From NCBI GenBank assembly GCA_035509315.1, contig DATJLS010000008.1:28550-92549 (forward strand): DNA of 64,000 nt, written 5' to 3'. Both the position numbers and the translations under genes were made by a program. Shown here in pieces: positions 50,855 to 59,240 of this stretch (positions within the stretch are counted from its first letter, which is position 1; every line of letters starts with the position of its first letter). The notes under the pieces were generated by a model. It searched no databases. It was not told the DNA's origin and saw nothing but the letters and a program-made list of their open reading frames with translations. Origin of the DNA: JAKAWQ01 sp035509315. GTDB taxonomy: Bacteria > Pseudomonadota > Alphaproteobacteria > Acetobacterales > Acetobacteraceae.

Positions 50855-51589
50855 TCACGCTCCCAGCGCTTCCAAAGCCTCGGCAATCCCCAGTCTGCCG
50901 TCATAGAGCGCGCGTCCGACGATGACGCCGGCGAGCGAGCCTTCCGCCTTCTTCCTCAGCCGTTCGAGATCCACCACGCTTCCCACCCCGCCGGAGGCGA
51001 TCACCGGTGTGCGGACGCTCCGCGCGAGCGCGATCGTCCGTTCGAGATCGAGCCCCGCGAGCATCCCGTCCCGCCCGATATCCGTATAAATCAGCGCCGC
51101 GGCGCCCGCGTCCTCGAAGCGCAGCGCAAGCTCCGCGGCTTCGATCTCCGTCGTTTCCGCCCAGCCCTCGGCAGCCACCCGCCCGTCCCGCGCATCGATC
51201 GCGACCGCCACCCGGCCTGGAAAGTTCCGGCAGGCCGCGCGCACGAGATCCGGCGCCTTCACCGCGGCGCTGCCGAGGATCACGCGCCTCACGCCCGCCT
51301 CCAGCCATCCCGTGATCGCCGCCATGTTGCGAATCCCGCCGCCGAGCTGCACCGGGACGGAAACCGCCTTCAGGATCGCACGCACCGCGGCCCCGTTCAC
51401 CGCCCGGCCGGCTATGGCACCGTCGAGATCGACGACATGGATCCACCGGCACCCGGCAGCCGCGAAGTCCTGCGCCACCGCCTCCGGCGCATCCGAGTAG
51501 ATGGTCGCCTCCGCCATCTCCCCGCGGCGGAGCCGAACCGCCTTGCCCTCCTTGAGGTCGATCGCGGGGTAGAGCGCGAGTTCGCTCAT
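50855..51589 (-). CDS. hisA: Phosphoribosylformimino-5-aminoimidazole carboxamide ribotide isomerase
   Basis: This 244-residue barrel enzyme starts MSELALYPAIDLKEGKAVRL, with the catalytic aspartate in AIDLKEG. The second aspartate is in LIYTDIGRDGMLAG. It opens the ribose ring of ProFAR in histidine synthesis. ATG 51589 overlaps the stop of the acetyltransferase gene by 4 bp. About 110 bp separate it from hisF. Confidence 0.95.
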   Translation of the reverse strand: MSELALYPAIDLKEGKAVRLRRGEMAEATIYSDAPEAVAQDFAAAGCRWIHVVDLDGAIAGRAVNGAAVRAILKAVSVPVQLGGGIRNMAAITGWLEAGVRRVILGSAAVKAPDLVRAACRNFPGRVAVAIDARDGRVAAEGWAETTEIEAAELALRFEDAGAAALIYTDIGRDGMLAGLDLERTIALARSVRTPVIASGGVGSVVDLERLRKKAEGSLAGVIVGRALYDGRLGIAEALEALGA

Positions 51590-52206
51590 GGCCTCTCGCC
51601 GGGCCCTTCGTTGTTTTCGCCGGTCTCGGCAGACGCGCGGCCGCGACGCCCCAAGAGCTTGCAATAGAAGAACCCGCGCACCGTCTGCCCGCGCACCCGG
51701 GCATAGGCCGGATGCACCCCCCAGCGCTCGAAGCCCATGGATTCGTAAAGCCGGATCGCCGCTTCCTGCGTTTCCCGCACATCGAGATTGAGCACGTAGC
51801 GGTGGAGCATCCGCGCCCGCTCCTCGGCCTTGCGCACGAGCATCCGCCCGATCCCGTGCCCGCGCGCGTAAGGTGCCGTGAAGGCGTGCGTCAGCGTGGC
51901 GCTGAAGCGCTGCGCCTCGTTGTTGCGGGGCAGCAGCACGAGCTGGGCGGAGGCGACGATCACCCCGTCGAGCCGGCCGACGAAGAGCTCGCGTTCCGGC
52001 ACCAGCAGCACGCCACGGAAATAGCTTGCCAGCACCCCGATCTCGGGCGGGTTGATCCAGCCGAAACCGCCCCCGTCGATGATCGCCGCGTTGGCGGCCT
52101 CGCAGAGCGCATTCAGGTCATCCGGCGTGAACTCGGTGACCGATTCCACCGTGATTCTCGGGCGCACGACCGGCCGCGCCCCGGCCATCGGATCGGCTTC
52201 GTTCAT
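51586..52206 (-). CDS. GNAT-family N-acetyltransferase inside the his operon
   Basis: This protein of about 206 residues has GNAT features: a central strand with VIVASAQLVLL, the acetyl-CoA loop APYARGHGIGRMLVRKAEERA near residue 112 (R/Q-x2-G-x-G/A pattern), and AIRLYESMGFERWGVHPAYA near residue 150. The substrate is unknown. It lies between hisH and hisA and overlaps hisA by 4 bp, so it is almost certainly co-transcribed. ATG 52206 is chosen over a GTG two codons upstream. Confidence 0.88.
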   Translation of the reverse strand: MNEADPMAGARPVVRPRITVESVTEFTPDDLNALCEAANAAIIDGGGFGWINPPEIGVLASYFRGVLLVPERELFVGRLDGVIVASAQLVLLPRNNEAQRFSATLTHAFTAPYARGHGIGRMLVRKAEERARMLHRYVLNLDVRETQEAAIRLYESMGFERWGVHPAYARVRGQTVRGFFYCKLLGRRGRASAETGENNEGPGERP

Positions 52207-52218
52207 GCGCACCTGCCT

Positions 52219-52857
52219 TCACGGCGTCCAGCTCAGGAAATTGGCAAGGATCCTTAGCCCGACACGCTGGCTCTTCTCGACATGGAATTGCGTGCCCGCG
52301 CGGTTCCCGTGCGCCACCATCGCAACCACTTCCCCGCCGTACTCGGTGGTGGCGAGCACGTCCCCGGGATCGGCGCCGGCCAGCGCATAGCTGTGCACGA
52401 AATAGACATGCTGCCCGGGCGCCAGCCCAGCAAGCAGCGGATGCCGGGCCCCGGCCGGAAAGGAGAGCGCGTTCCATCCCATCTGTGGCATGCGCAGGCC
52501 GTCTGCCGGCATGGCCGCGATCTCCCCCCGGATCCAGGAGAAGCCCGGAGTGATGCGATGCTCGAGCCCCCTCTCCGCCATCAGCTGCATGCCGACACAG
52601 ATGCCAAGAAACGGGGTGCCGTCGGCCGTGGCGCGAGCGATCGTTTCGCGCATACCCGGCACAGCGGCGAGGCCCGCCGCGCAATCGGCGAAGGCCCCCT
52701 GGCCCGGCAGCACGATCCGATCGCAAGCCGCAACGTCCCCGGCCGCTTCCGTGATGCGTACCTTGGCGGAGATGCCCGCCTCCGCGGCCGCCCGCTCCAG
52801 GGCGCGGGCGGCCGAGGCGAGATTGCCGCTGCCATAATCGACGACAGCGACCTTCAT
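52219..52857 (-). CDS. hisH: Imidazole glycerol phosphate synthase subunit HisH
   Basis: This 212-residue class I glutamine amidotransferase starts MKVAVVDYGSGNLASAARAL. The nucleophile cysteine lies in PFLGICVGMQLMAERGLEH near residue 85, and the His/Glu pair in QFHVEKSQ near residue 190. It supplies ammonia to HisF. It is preceded 10 bp upstream by the DUF2628 gene. Confidence 0.95.
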   Translation of the reverse strand: MKVAVVDYGSGNLASAARALERAAAEAGISAKVRITEAAGDVAACDRIVLPGQGAFADCAAGLAAVPGMRETIARATADGTPFLGICVGMQLMAERGLEHRITPGFSWIRGEIAAMPADGLRMPQMGWNALSFPAGARHPLLAGLAPGQHVYFVHSYALAGADPGDVLATTEYGGEVVAMVAHGNRAGTQFHVEKSQRVGLRILANFLSWTP

Positions 52858-52867
52858 GGGATGCTCC

Positions 52868-53227
52868 TCATGTCAGTCGCGCCGCCTGTTCCGGCCTCTC
52901 CGCCAGGTACCGCGCCACCGCCGCATCTTCGTCGCGCCCCGCGACGACATCCGTCAGCACATAGCCCCGCCGTGTGAGCGACCAGCGCCGCGCATCATTG
53001 CCGATCAGTCCGAACAGGATCACAAGCGCCGGAAGCAGGACATCGCGCACCGCGCCGCCGGGCATGGTGAGGACGAGGATGAGCGCGGCGGCCGCCAGCG
53101 CTGCCGGGATCCAGGCCCGGTGCCAGGCAAGCCAGAGCGGCCCGAAAAACAGCGCTCCCCACCGGAAGCTCTCCACCACGAGCTCCGGGTTCCGGTCCAG
53201 CCGCGTATGGGCGGTGAACACTCTCAT
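52868..53227 (-). CDS. DUF2628 family small membrane protein
   Basis: This 119-residue protein has LVVESFRWGALFFGPLWLAWHRAW, typical of the DUF2628 family, followed by two hydrophobic segments (AALAAAALILVLTM and VLLPALVILFGLIGNDA) and RRGYVLTDVVAGRDEDAAVA. It is likely an inner membrane protein of unknown function. It overlaps hisB by 4 bp and lies between hisB and hisH, a common place for it in related bacteria. Confidence 0.85.
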   Translation of the reverse strand: MRVFTAHTRLDRNPELVVESFRWGALFFGPLWLAWHRAWIPAALAAAALILVLTMPGGAVRDVLLPALVILFGLIGNDARRWSLTRRGYVLTDVVAGRDEDAAVARYLAERPEQAARLT

Positions 53228-53814
53228 AGAAGCCCCTTCGTCGAGGGAACCGCATCGCCCATGCGCGGGTCAATCTCGACCGCCATCCGCAACCCGCGCG
53301 CGAAGGCCTTGAAGGTTGCTTCCGCGATATGGTGCGCATTCTCTCCTGCGCGAGCGCTGAGATGCAGGGTCAGCGCGGCATTCGTCGCCACCGCCGCGAA
53401 GAATTCGCGGAACAGCTCGGTCTCCATCCCGCCGAGCCGCGGAATGGGGAAAGCGATATCCCAGGAAAGGTGCGGTCGGCCCGAGAGATCGATCACCGCC
53501 TCCGCCAGTGCCTCGTCCATCGGCACCAGCGCCTGGCCGAAGCGGCGAATGCCACGCTTTTCGCCGAGCGCCTCCTTGAGCGCCTGGCCGAGCACGATAC
53601 CGACATCCTCGGTGGTATGGTGCGCATCGATCTCGAGATCACCCCTGGCGGCGACGGAGAGGTCGAAGAGCGAATGCCGGGCGAAGGCCCCGAGCATATG
53701 GTCGAGAAAGCCGATCCCGGTCGCGATCTCGGCTTTGCCGCTGCCCTCCAGGAGCAGGGCAAGCCGGATGTCGGTCTCGGTCGTCACCCTGTGGATCGCG
53801 GCGGTGCGGTTCAT
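53224..53814 (-). CDS. hisB: Imidazoleglycerol-phosphate dehydratase
   Basis: This 196-residue monofunctional HisB has GIGFLDHMLGAFARHSLFDL near residue 35, DAHHTTEDVGIVLGQAL near residue 64, and the second metal site HIAEATFKAFARGLR near residue 165. It dehydrates IGP to imidazole-acetol phosphate. It is the first gene of the minus-strand his operon and is divergent from hslV. Confidence 0.95.
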   Translation of the reverse strand: MNRTAAIHRVTTETDIRLALLLEGSGKAEIATGIGFLDHMLGAFARHSLFDLSVAARGDLEIDAHHTTEDVGIVLGQALKEALGEKRGIRRFGQALVPMDEALAEAVIDLSGRPHLSWDIAFPIPRLGGMETELFREFFAAVATNAALTLHLSARAGENAHHIAEATFKAFARGLRMAVEIDPRMGDAVPSTKGLL

Positions 53815-53919
53815 GAACGAGCACTAGCCCAAACCGGCAGCAGTTCCAAACCCCGTGATGGCAAACGTGTGCTGGCCGGCGAGCTGCGCCAGGCGGGATG
53901 CGGGTCCGGAATGCGCCAT

Positions 53920-53948
53920 CTTGCGCCGCCGCTCGTGGCGGGCCATTT
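53920..53948 (+). promoter_or_regulatory. Sigma-32-like heat-shock promoter of hslVU
   Basis: CTTGCG (53920-53925) and CCATTT (53943-53948) are separated by 17 bp and resemble the alphaproteobacterial RpoH pattern CTTG-N17-CCATnT. The start codon chosen for hslV is only 9 bp after the -10 element, which would give a nearly leaderless mRNA. Confidence 0.55.
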
Positions 53949-53956
53949 CCGGCGCG

Positions 53957-54526
53957 ATGTCTTCTTTCTCCCTTCCGACCGCCGTGCCCGACCCGATCGG
54001 CTGGCACGGCACCACGATCATTGCGGTGCGTCGCGACGGCGCGGTGGCCATGGCCGGGGACGGCCAGGTGAGCCTCGCCCAGACCGTCGTCAAGGCCAAT
54101 GCGCGCAAGGTCCGCCGCATCGGCGGCGGCGCTGTGCTTGCCGGATTCGCCGGCGCCACCGCGGATGCCTTCACCCTGCTTGAGCGGCTGGAAGCGAAGC
54201 TCGAGCGATTCCCCGGCCAGCTCGAAAGGGCCGCCGTCGAGCTCGCGAAGGATTGGCGGACCGACCGCTATCTCCGCCGGCTCGAGGCCATGATGGCGGT
54301 CGCCGATCGCGAGCGGAGCTTTCTCATCAGCGGCAACGGGGACGTGCTCGAGCCGGAGGACGGCGTGATCGGCATCGGCTCGGGCGGCAATTTCGCGCTC
54401 GCCGCGGCGCGCGCGCTGCTGCCCGTCCCCGAGCTCAGCGCTGCCGAGATCGCCCGCCGCGCGATCGAGATCGCCGCCGATATCTGTGTTTACACCAACC
54501 GCAACATCACCTTGGAAACGCTCTGA
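53957..54526 (+). CDS. hslV: ATP-dependent protease subunit HslV
   Basis: This 189-residue proteasome-type peptidase has the nucleophile threonine in WHGTTIIAVRRDG after a short propeptide, then AMAGDGQVSLAQTVVKANARK and GGAVLAGFAGATADAFTLLE. It assembles with HslU into an ATP-dependent protease. ATG 53957 is used because upstream sequence is not family-like; no good ribosome binding site precedes it. GTG 53983 is a possible alternative. hslU follows after 3 bp. Confidence 0.93.
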   Translation: MSSFSLPTAVPDPIGWHGTTIIAVRRDGAVAMAGDGQVSLAQTVVKANARKVRRIGGGAVLAGFAGATADAFTLLERLEAKLERFPGQLERAAVELAKDWRTDRYLRRLEAMMAVADRERSFLISGNGDVLEPEDGVIGIGSGGNFALAAARALLPVPELSAAEIARRAIEIAADICVYTNRNITLETL

Positions 54527-54529
54527 AGG

Positions 54530-55849
54530 ATGGACGCGCCGAGCTACTCGCCACGCGAGATCGTCTCCGAACTCGATCGTTTCATTGTCGGCCAGAACGA
54601 TGCCAAGCGCGCCGTCGCGATCGCGCTGCGCAACCGCTGGCGTCGCGCGCAGCTCTCCGAAGGGCTGCGCGAGGAAGTGATGCCGAAGAACATCCTGATG
54701 ATCGGCCCGACCGGCGTCGGCAAGACCGAGATCGCGCGCCGCCTTGCCAAGCTCGCGGAGGCGCCGTTCCTGAAGGTGGAGGCGACCAAGTTCACCGAGG
54801 TCGGCTATGTCGGGCGCGATGTCGAAAGCATCGTGCGCGATCTCGTCGATGTCGCCATCAATATGCGCCGCGATGCCGCGCGCAAGGACGTGCAGGCCAA
54901 GGCCGAACTCGCCGCCGAGGAAAAGCTGATCACCGCGCTGGTGGGGGAGGGCGCCTCGGCCGAGACGCGCTCGAAATTCCGCCGCATGCTGCGCGGCGGC
55001 GAGCTCGATGAGAAGGAGGTCGAGATCAGCGTCGCCGAGCCGGCCGGCATGCCGATCGGCCAGCTCGACATCCCCGGCATGCCGCCCGGACAGATGATCA
55101 ATCTTTCCGAGATGATGAAGGGCATGTTCGGCCGCGCGCCGCAACGGCGCCGGATGAAGGTCTCGGCGGCCCGCACCGCGCTCGAGCGCGACGAGGCCGA
55201 CCGCATGCTCGATACCGAGGCGATGAGCCGCGAGGCGGTGAGCAATGCCGAGAACAACGGCATCGTCTTCATCGACGAGATCGACAAGATCTGCGCCCGC
55301 ACCGTCGAGGGGGGATTCCGTGGCGGCGATGTTTCGCGCGAGGGCGTGCAGCGTGACCTTCTGCCGCTGATCGAGGGCACCACCGTCTCCACGAAATATG
55401 GGCCGGTGAAGACCGATCATATCCTCTTCATCGCCTCCGGCGCTTTCCATCTCGCCAAGCCTGCTGACCTCCTGCCCGAGCTTCAGGGAAGGCTGCCGAT
55501 CCGTGTCGAGCTCGCCTCTCTCTCGCGCGCCGATCTGCGCCGCATCCTCACCGAGCCCGAGCATTCCCTGCTCAAGCAGTACGAGGCGCTTCTCGGCACC
55601 GAGAAGGTTTTCCTTTCCTTCACCGATGATGCGATCGATGCGCTCGCGGAGCTCGCCGCGGACATCAATGAGCGGGTCGAGAATATCGGCGCGCGCCGCC
55701 TGCACACGGTGCTCGAGCGCCTGCTCGAGGAGGTGAGTTTTTCGGCCTCCGACCGCCCGGGCGAGACCATCGTCATCGATGCCGCCTATGTGCAGGAGCG
55801 CGTGGCACCCATGGCCGCGAAGAGCGATCTTCGTCACTTCATCCTGTAA
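54530..55849 (+). CDS. hslU: ATP-dependent protease ATPase subunit HslU
   Basis: This 439-residue AAA+ unfoldase starts with SPREIVSELDRFIVGQNDAK. It has Walker A GPTGVGKTEIARRLA near residue 62, the pore motif GYVGRDVESIVRDL, Walker B IVFIDEIDKI near residue 248 and sensor region ARRLHTVLERLLEEVSF. The family C-terminal tail (LRHFIL) that activates HslV is intact. It forms a two-gene operon with hslV. Confidence 0.96.
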   Translation: MDAPSYSPREIVSELDRFIVGQNDAKRAVAIALRNRWRRAQLSEGLREEVMPKNILMIGPTGVGKTEIARRLAKLAEAPFLKVEATKFTEVGYVGRDVESIVRDLVDVAINMRRDAARKDVQAKAELAAEEKLITALVGEGASAETRSKFRRMLRGGELDEKEVEISVAEPAGMPIGQLDIPGMPPGQMINLSEMMKGMFGRAPQRRRMKVSAARTALERDEADRMLDTEAMSREAVSNAENNGIVFIDEIDKICARTVEGGFRGGDVSREGVQRDLLPLIEGTTVSTKYGPVKTDHILFIASGAFHLAKPADLLPELQGRLPIRVELASLSRADLRRILTEPEHSLLKQYEALLGTEKVFLSFTDDAIDALAELAADINERVENIGARRLHTVLERLLEEVSFSASDRPGETIVIDAAYVQERVAPMAAKSDLRHFIL

Positions 55850-56030
55850 AAATTTCCGTCACCCGGACGAAACTGCGCCTTCCGTTGCAAAAAGCCACAC
55901 AAAGATACACGGTGCGAGCACTGGATTAACACGGGTTCGCCGCAATTGCCGCCCATATCGCGCGGACAAGCCCAAGGCGTGATGGCGCGAAATTATCACG
56001 TCTCGGCGATCAGATTGATGGAAGCAAACA

Positions 56031-56237
56031 ATGTCACGCGTGCGCCGCTTTTTGCCCGCGGCGGCCTTGCTTCTGCTGGCTGCTCTTGCGGGATGCTATT
56101 ACGGGCCGGCCTATCCGGCCTATGGCTACTACGGCTATTACGGCAGCCCGGTGGTGACCGGCGGCGTCTTCGTCGGCGGCGGCTGGTGGGGCCGTCCCGG
56201 CTGGCGCGGCGGGTATTACGGCTGCTGCTGGCGATAG
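56031..56237 (+). CDS. Small Tyr/Gly-rich lipoprotein
   Basis: This 68-residue protein has a lipoprotein signal (FLPAAALLLLAALAGC, cysteine at residue 22) followed by YYGPAYPAYGYYGYYGSP and a Gly/Trp-rich tail ending GGYYGCCWR. The mature part is almost only Tyr, Gly, Pro and Trp. The sequence around the lipid anchor, GCYYGP, recurs in the unlinked gene at 59626-59781. The function is unknown; it is probably envelope-attached. Confidence 0.7.
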   Translation: MSRVRRFLPAAALLLLAALAGCYYGPAYPAYGYYGYYGSPVVTGGVFVGGGWWGRPGWRGGYYGCCWR

Positions 56238-56250
56238 TCTTTTCGCTTCG

Positions 56251-56353
56251 GGCGTGACGAGATCGCTCGCGTTCGCCCATCCCGCCCTTGGTCATTGTCT
56301 TCTCGCGTGATTGAGACCTGCGGCGATTCCACCTTCGGTCATCACGCTCTAAC
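56251..56353. repeat. Dispersed palindromic intergenic repeat, copy D
   Basis: This copy lies between the convergent lipoprotein and zincin genes and touches the last codon of the latter. The shared core reads CCCATCCCGCCCTTGGTCATTG, TCTCGCGTGATTGAGACCTG and CCTTCGGTCATCACGCTCTA. GCGTGAT (56305-56311) pairs perfectly with ATCACGC (56341-56347), with an inner GACC/GGTC, forming a 43-base hairpin. Confidence 0.75.
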
Positions 56354-56771
56354 GCTGCGGCGGCTTCATTTCCTGTTCGAGCGCCTCGATCTCGGCGTCG
56401 CTGAAGCCGAAATGATGCGCGATCTCATGAACGACCACATTCTGCACGAGAAGCCCGAGATCGACGCTGGTCTCGATCCATTCGAGCAGGATCGGCTCAC
56501 GGTAGATCAAGATCATGTCCGGCATGCGGGAGGGGTCGGAGACACTTCGGCTGCCAAGCGGCGTGCCACGGTAAAGGCCGGTGAGGTCCCAGGGCGAATC
56601 GATCCCCATTTCCTCGAGTGTCTCATCGTCCGGCCGTTCCTCGACCATGATGCCAACCCCATCGAGATGGCGGGCAAGCTGCGGGGGGATGGCAGCAAGG
56701 GTCGCTTCGGCGAGGATGGTAAGGTCCTCGAGCGACGGGGGCAGGACAAAGCCGGGCGCATCGGCGGGCAT
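56349..56771 (-). CDS. Zincin-like metallopeptidase family protein (DUF1025-type)
   Basis: This 140-residue protein has the zinc-binding motif HEIAHHFGFSDAEI near residue 115 (HExxH with a downstream Asp) and the family segment ILIYREPILLEWIE. It is of the small single-domain zincin type widespread in alphaproteobacteria. It has no signal peptide, so it is presumably cytoplasmic. The substrate is unknown. Confidence 0.85.
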   Translation of the reverse strand: MPADAPGFVLPPSLEDLTILAEATLAAIPPQLARHLDGVGIMVEERPDDETLEEMGIDSPWDLTGLYRGTPLGSRSVSDPSRMPDMILIYREPILLEWIETSVDLGLLVQNVVVHEIAHHFGFSDAEIEALEQEMKPPQR

Positions 56772-56846
56772 GGCCGCCTATTTTGGCAGGTCCGCCGCAC
56801 GCCGGGTCAAGTGGCCGGCCGAATTCAAGTCAAGGAGGAAAGATGG

Positions 56847-57149
56847 ATGGTGAAAATCCTGGATGCCGCGGCGCGTGCGGCGCTGGCGAAGGAGCTGGCG
56901 GATTGGACGATGGCCGAAGGGCGGGATGCGATCCAGCGGAGCTTCCGCTTCCGCGATTTTTCGGAAGCCTTTGGCTTCATGAGCCGGGTGGCGTTGCTGG
57001 CTGAGCAGCACGGCCATCATCCCGAATGGTCGAATGTCTGGAACCGGGTGGACATTACGCTCGCGACCCACGATGCCGGCGGGCTCACCGAGCGGGATGT
57101 GGCGCTCGCTCGGGCGATCGACGCGCTGCTGTCCAAATCGAAGAGCTGA
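56847..57149 (+). CDS. phhB: Pterin-4a-carbinolamine dehydratase
   Basis: This 100-residue protein has RSFRFRDFSEAFGFMSRVAL and EQHGHHPEWSNVWNRVDITL, with the conserved His-His-Pro active-site motif. It dehydrates 4a-hydroxytetrahydrobiopterin. ATG 56847 is preceded by AAGGAGGAAAG, which decides the start; longer upstream frames are not family-like. No phenylalanine hydroxylase gene is nearby. Confidence 0.93.
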   Translation: MVKILDAAARAALAKELADWTMAEGRDAIQRSFRFRDFSEAFGFMSRVALLAEQHGHHPEWSNVWNRVDITLATHDAGGLTERDVALARAIDALLSKSKS

Positions 57150-57181
57150 CCACCCACCGGCTCGATCTGGTTCGGCCCGAT

Positions 57182-57964
57182 CTATTCGAGCGTGAGGAAC
57201 ACCGGCGGCAGCGGCGGGAACGAAACCTCGACTGCAGCAGGACCGAGCAGCCAGATGGGCGGGGTGACACTGCCGAGCAGGATGATCTGCCCGGCCTTGA
57301 GCCCCCCGAAGCCGGCGGCGAAGGGCGAGCCCGCAAGCCAGGCAAGGGCCGCCATCGGGTCGCCCAGCAGCTCCCCGCCCTTGCCGCGGCCCCGCTCGGC
57401 CTGATTGACGAGAATGCGCCCCTCGATCGCCTTGAGATCAAGCTTGCGCCACTCCTGCTCGGCCGCGCCGGTCACCGCGGCGGCATGGAAGACCTGATCG
57501 GCGATGAGGGAAGGCGTGCCGAATTCCTTGAGATCCGGATAGCGGTTTTCGACGATTTCGATCGCAGCCGAGACCGTGTCCACCGCCTCGGCGGCACGCG
57601 CCGGCTCGCACGGCCCGGGCGGGAGATCATGGGCGAGCCGCACCGCGATTTCGCATTCCACGCCGGGGGACTGGAAATCGGCGAAGCGGAGGCGGATGCC
57701 GCTGGCATGGATGTCGCCTTTCGCCATGAAGCCGGCAATGGGACCGGCAAGGCCGAGATAAACGCGCATATGCTCAGCCGTGGCGCCGATCTTGAAGCCG
57801 CCCGGTGGCAGGGCGCCGAGACGCCCGGCAAGCGCGTGCTGGGCCGCCACCCCCGCCGCCACGTCCGCCGGGCGCAGGACCTCCGGCAGCACGGCGAGCT
57901 TCTGGTGTGCCTGGCGCGCGGCAAAAAGCTCCTCGGCGATGGCCTGGGCGGCGGTCATGCTCAT
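57182..57964 (-). CDS. 2-keto-4-pentenoate hydratase family protein
   Basis: This 260-residue protein of the MhpD/FAH superfamily has GFKIGATAEHMRVYLGL near residue 56, GVECEIAVRLAHDLP with the metal-binding Glu residues near residue 100, and a C-terminal GLKAGQIILLGSVTPP. Members hydrate 2-keto-pentenoates or decarboxylate related acids in aromatic degradation; the actual substrate is unclear. It overlaps the upstream rRNA methylase gene by 4 bp. Confidence 0.88.
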   Translation of the reverse strand: MSMTAAQAIAEELFAARQAHQKLAVLPEVLRPADVAAGVAAQHALAGRLGALPPGGFKIGATAEHMRVYLGLAGPIAGFMAKGDIHASGIRLRFADFQSPGVECEIAVRLAHDLPPGPCEPARAAEAVDTVSAAIEIVENRYPDLKEFGTPSLIADQVFHAAAVTGAAEQEWRKLDLKAIEGRILVNQAERGRGKGGELLGDPMAALAWLAGSPFAAGFGGLKAGQIILLGSVTPPIWLLGPAAVEVSFPPLPPVFLTLE

Positions 57965-58773
57965 GGTGCCGGGGCGTCCTTCGGGCGGGATATTTCGTAA
58001 AGCGCGATCGCGGCGGCCGCCGCGACATTCAGGCTCGGCATCGCCGGCCCGGCGGCGGGCGCGGGCATGGCGAGGTGGGCGACCTCGTCGCAGGTCTCGC
58101 GGGTGAGCCGACGCAGCCCTTCATCCTCCGCGCCGAGCACGAGGGCCACACGCCGGCTTTGCAGGGTGGGCCCGGCGATCGGGGCAGGCGCATCCGGCGC
58201 GAGGCCCACTGTCCAGCAGCCGGCGGCCTTCAGCGCGATCAGAGTGCGGGCAATGTTCACCGCCCGCAGCAGCGGCACGGTCTCGAGCGCGCCCGAGGCC
58301 GCTTTGGCGAGCGCGCCGGTCTCGTCCGGCGCGTTGCGCTCCTGGGCGATCACGCCGGCAGCGCCGAAAGCGGCGGCCGAGCGGAGAATGGCGCCGACAT
58401 TCCTTGGGTCTGAAACCTGGTCGAGCACCAGGAGCGGACCCGGTCGCGCGAGAACCTGGGCAAGCGGCGGCTGGAGCAGCGGATCGACGAGCAGCGCCGC
58501 ACCCTGATGGACGGTGCCGCGGCCGAGAAGCTGGTCGAGCCGGCCGCGATCGGTGCGCTCGGGCGCGAGCGGCCAAGGCCCGCCAACCTGCGGTCCGAGG
58601 GCCGCCTCGGCCTCTTCGGTGAGAAGGAGGCGGCGCGCGCGGCGATGCGGGTTGACGAGCGCCGCGGCAACCGCGTGCAGGCCATAGAGCCACATCCCCC
58701 CGCGCGGCGCCTCCGGCCGTGCCGGCCGTGGGGGGGGCCCATGACGGCGGGCGGGCGGGCGATGGTCCATCAT
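57961..58773 (-). CDS. rlmB: TrmH-family RNA 2'-O-methyltransferase (RlmB type)
   Basis: This SPOUT methyltransferase of about 270 residues has the N-terminal substrate-binding domain (WLYGLHAVAAALVNPHRRAR) and motifs 1 to 3: LLVLDQVSDPRNVGAILRSA, LVLGAEDEGLRRL and MPSLNVAAAAAIALYE. It probably methylates G2251 of 23S rRNA. The N-terminus is Pro/Arg-rich. ATG 58773 is taken in preference to a farther upstream start at 58821. The C-terminus overlaps the hydratase gene by 4 bp. Confidence 0.9.
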   Translation of the reverse strand: MMDHRPPARRHGPPPRPARPEAPRGGMWLYGLHAVAAALVNPHRRARRLLLTEEAEAALGPQVGGPWPLAPERTDRGRLDQLLGRGTVHQGAALLVDPLLQPPLAQVLARPGPLLVLDQVSDPRNVGAILRSAAAFGAAGVIAQERNAPDETGALAKAASGALETVPLLRAVNIARTLIALKAAGCWTVGLAPDAPAPIAGPTLQSRRVALVLGAEDEGLRRLTRETCDEVAHLAMPAPAAGPAMPSLNVAAAAAIALYEISRPKDAPAP

Positions 58774-58892
58774 CGCGCCCCTATAGAGCAGATCGCGGAG
58801 CGCGATAACGGGGCCTGCCACATGAGCGCACTGCCGTCAGCACGAAATCCGGTTCGTTGACAAGCGCGCCGTTCGGCCATAGGCCGCGCGGC

Positions 58893-58978
58893 GGAGGGGT
58901 GCCCGAGTGGCTAAAGGGGACGGACTGTAAATCCGTTGGCGCACGCCTACGTTGGTTCGAATCCAACCCCCTCCACCA
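58893..58978 (+). tRNA. tRNA-Tyr (GUA)
   Basis: This 86-base tRNA has acceptor stem GGAGGGG with CCCCTCC, a type II long variable arm, the anticodon GTA in GGACTGTAAATCC, the T-loop GGTTCGAATCC and an encoded CCA end. The sequence right after it begins an accessory, decaying region, as is common for tRNA-linked islands. Confidence 0.97.
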
Positions 58979-59240
58979 GAAATTGCCTATTAGCGCATTG
59001 ATTTATTTACATATTTAATAACCACCAAAGCGCGTTCCCATGACTGCGACCATGAATTGATATTCAATGGCCGTTCAAGGGAAGCCGCCAGGAAAGCCTC
59101 AGCAGGTCTGTGGCACGGCGTCTCGTAAAAGAGATTTACCGAGTCGCGCCGCCTTCCTTGCCTCCCTGCCGGGCCGGGCACCGTCCAGGCGAGCCCATCC
59201 ATGCGGGGGAAATCTTCCCGAAGCAGGGCATTGGTTTGCT

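Noticed and set aside
38543..56353. Interpretation of the palindromic repeats as a CRISPR array
   Set aside because: The copies are kilobases apart, contain internal hairpins, and have no regular spacers or cas genes.
58990..59202. 70-residue minus-strand frame after tRNA-Tyr
   Set aside because: No ribosome binding site or family similarity was seen. It could be a remnant, but nothing supports it.
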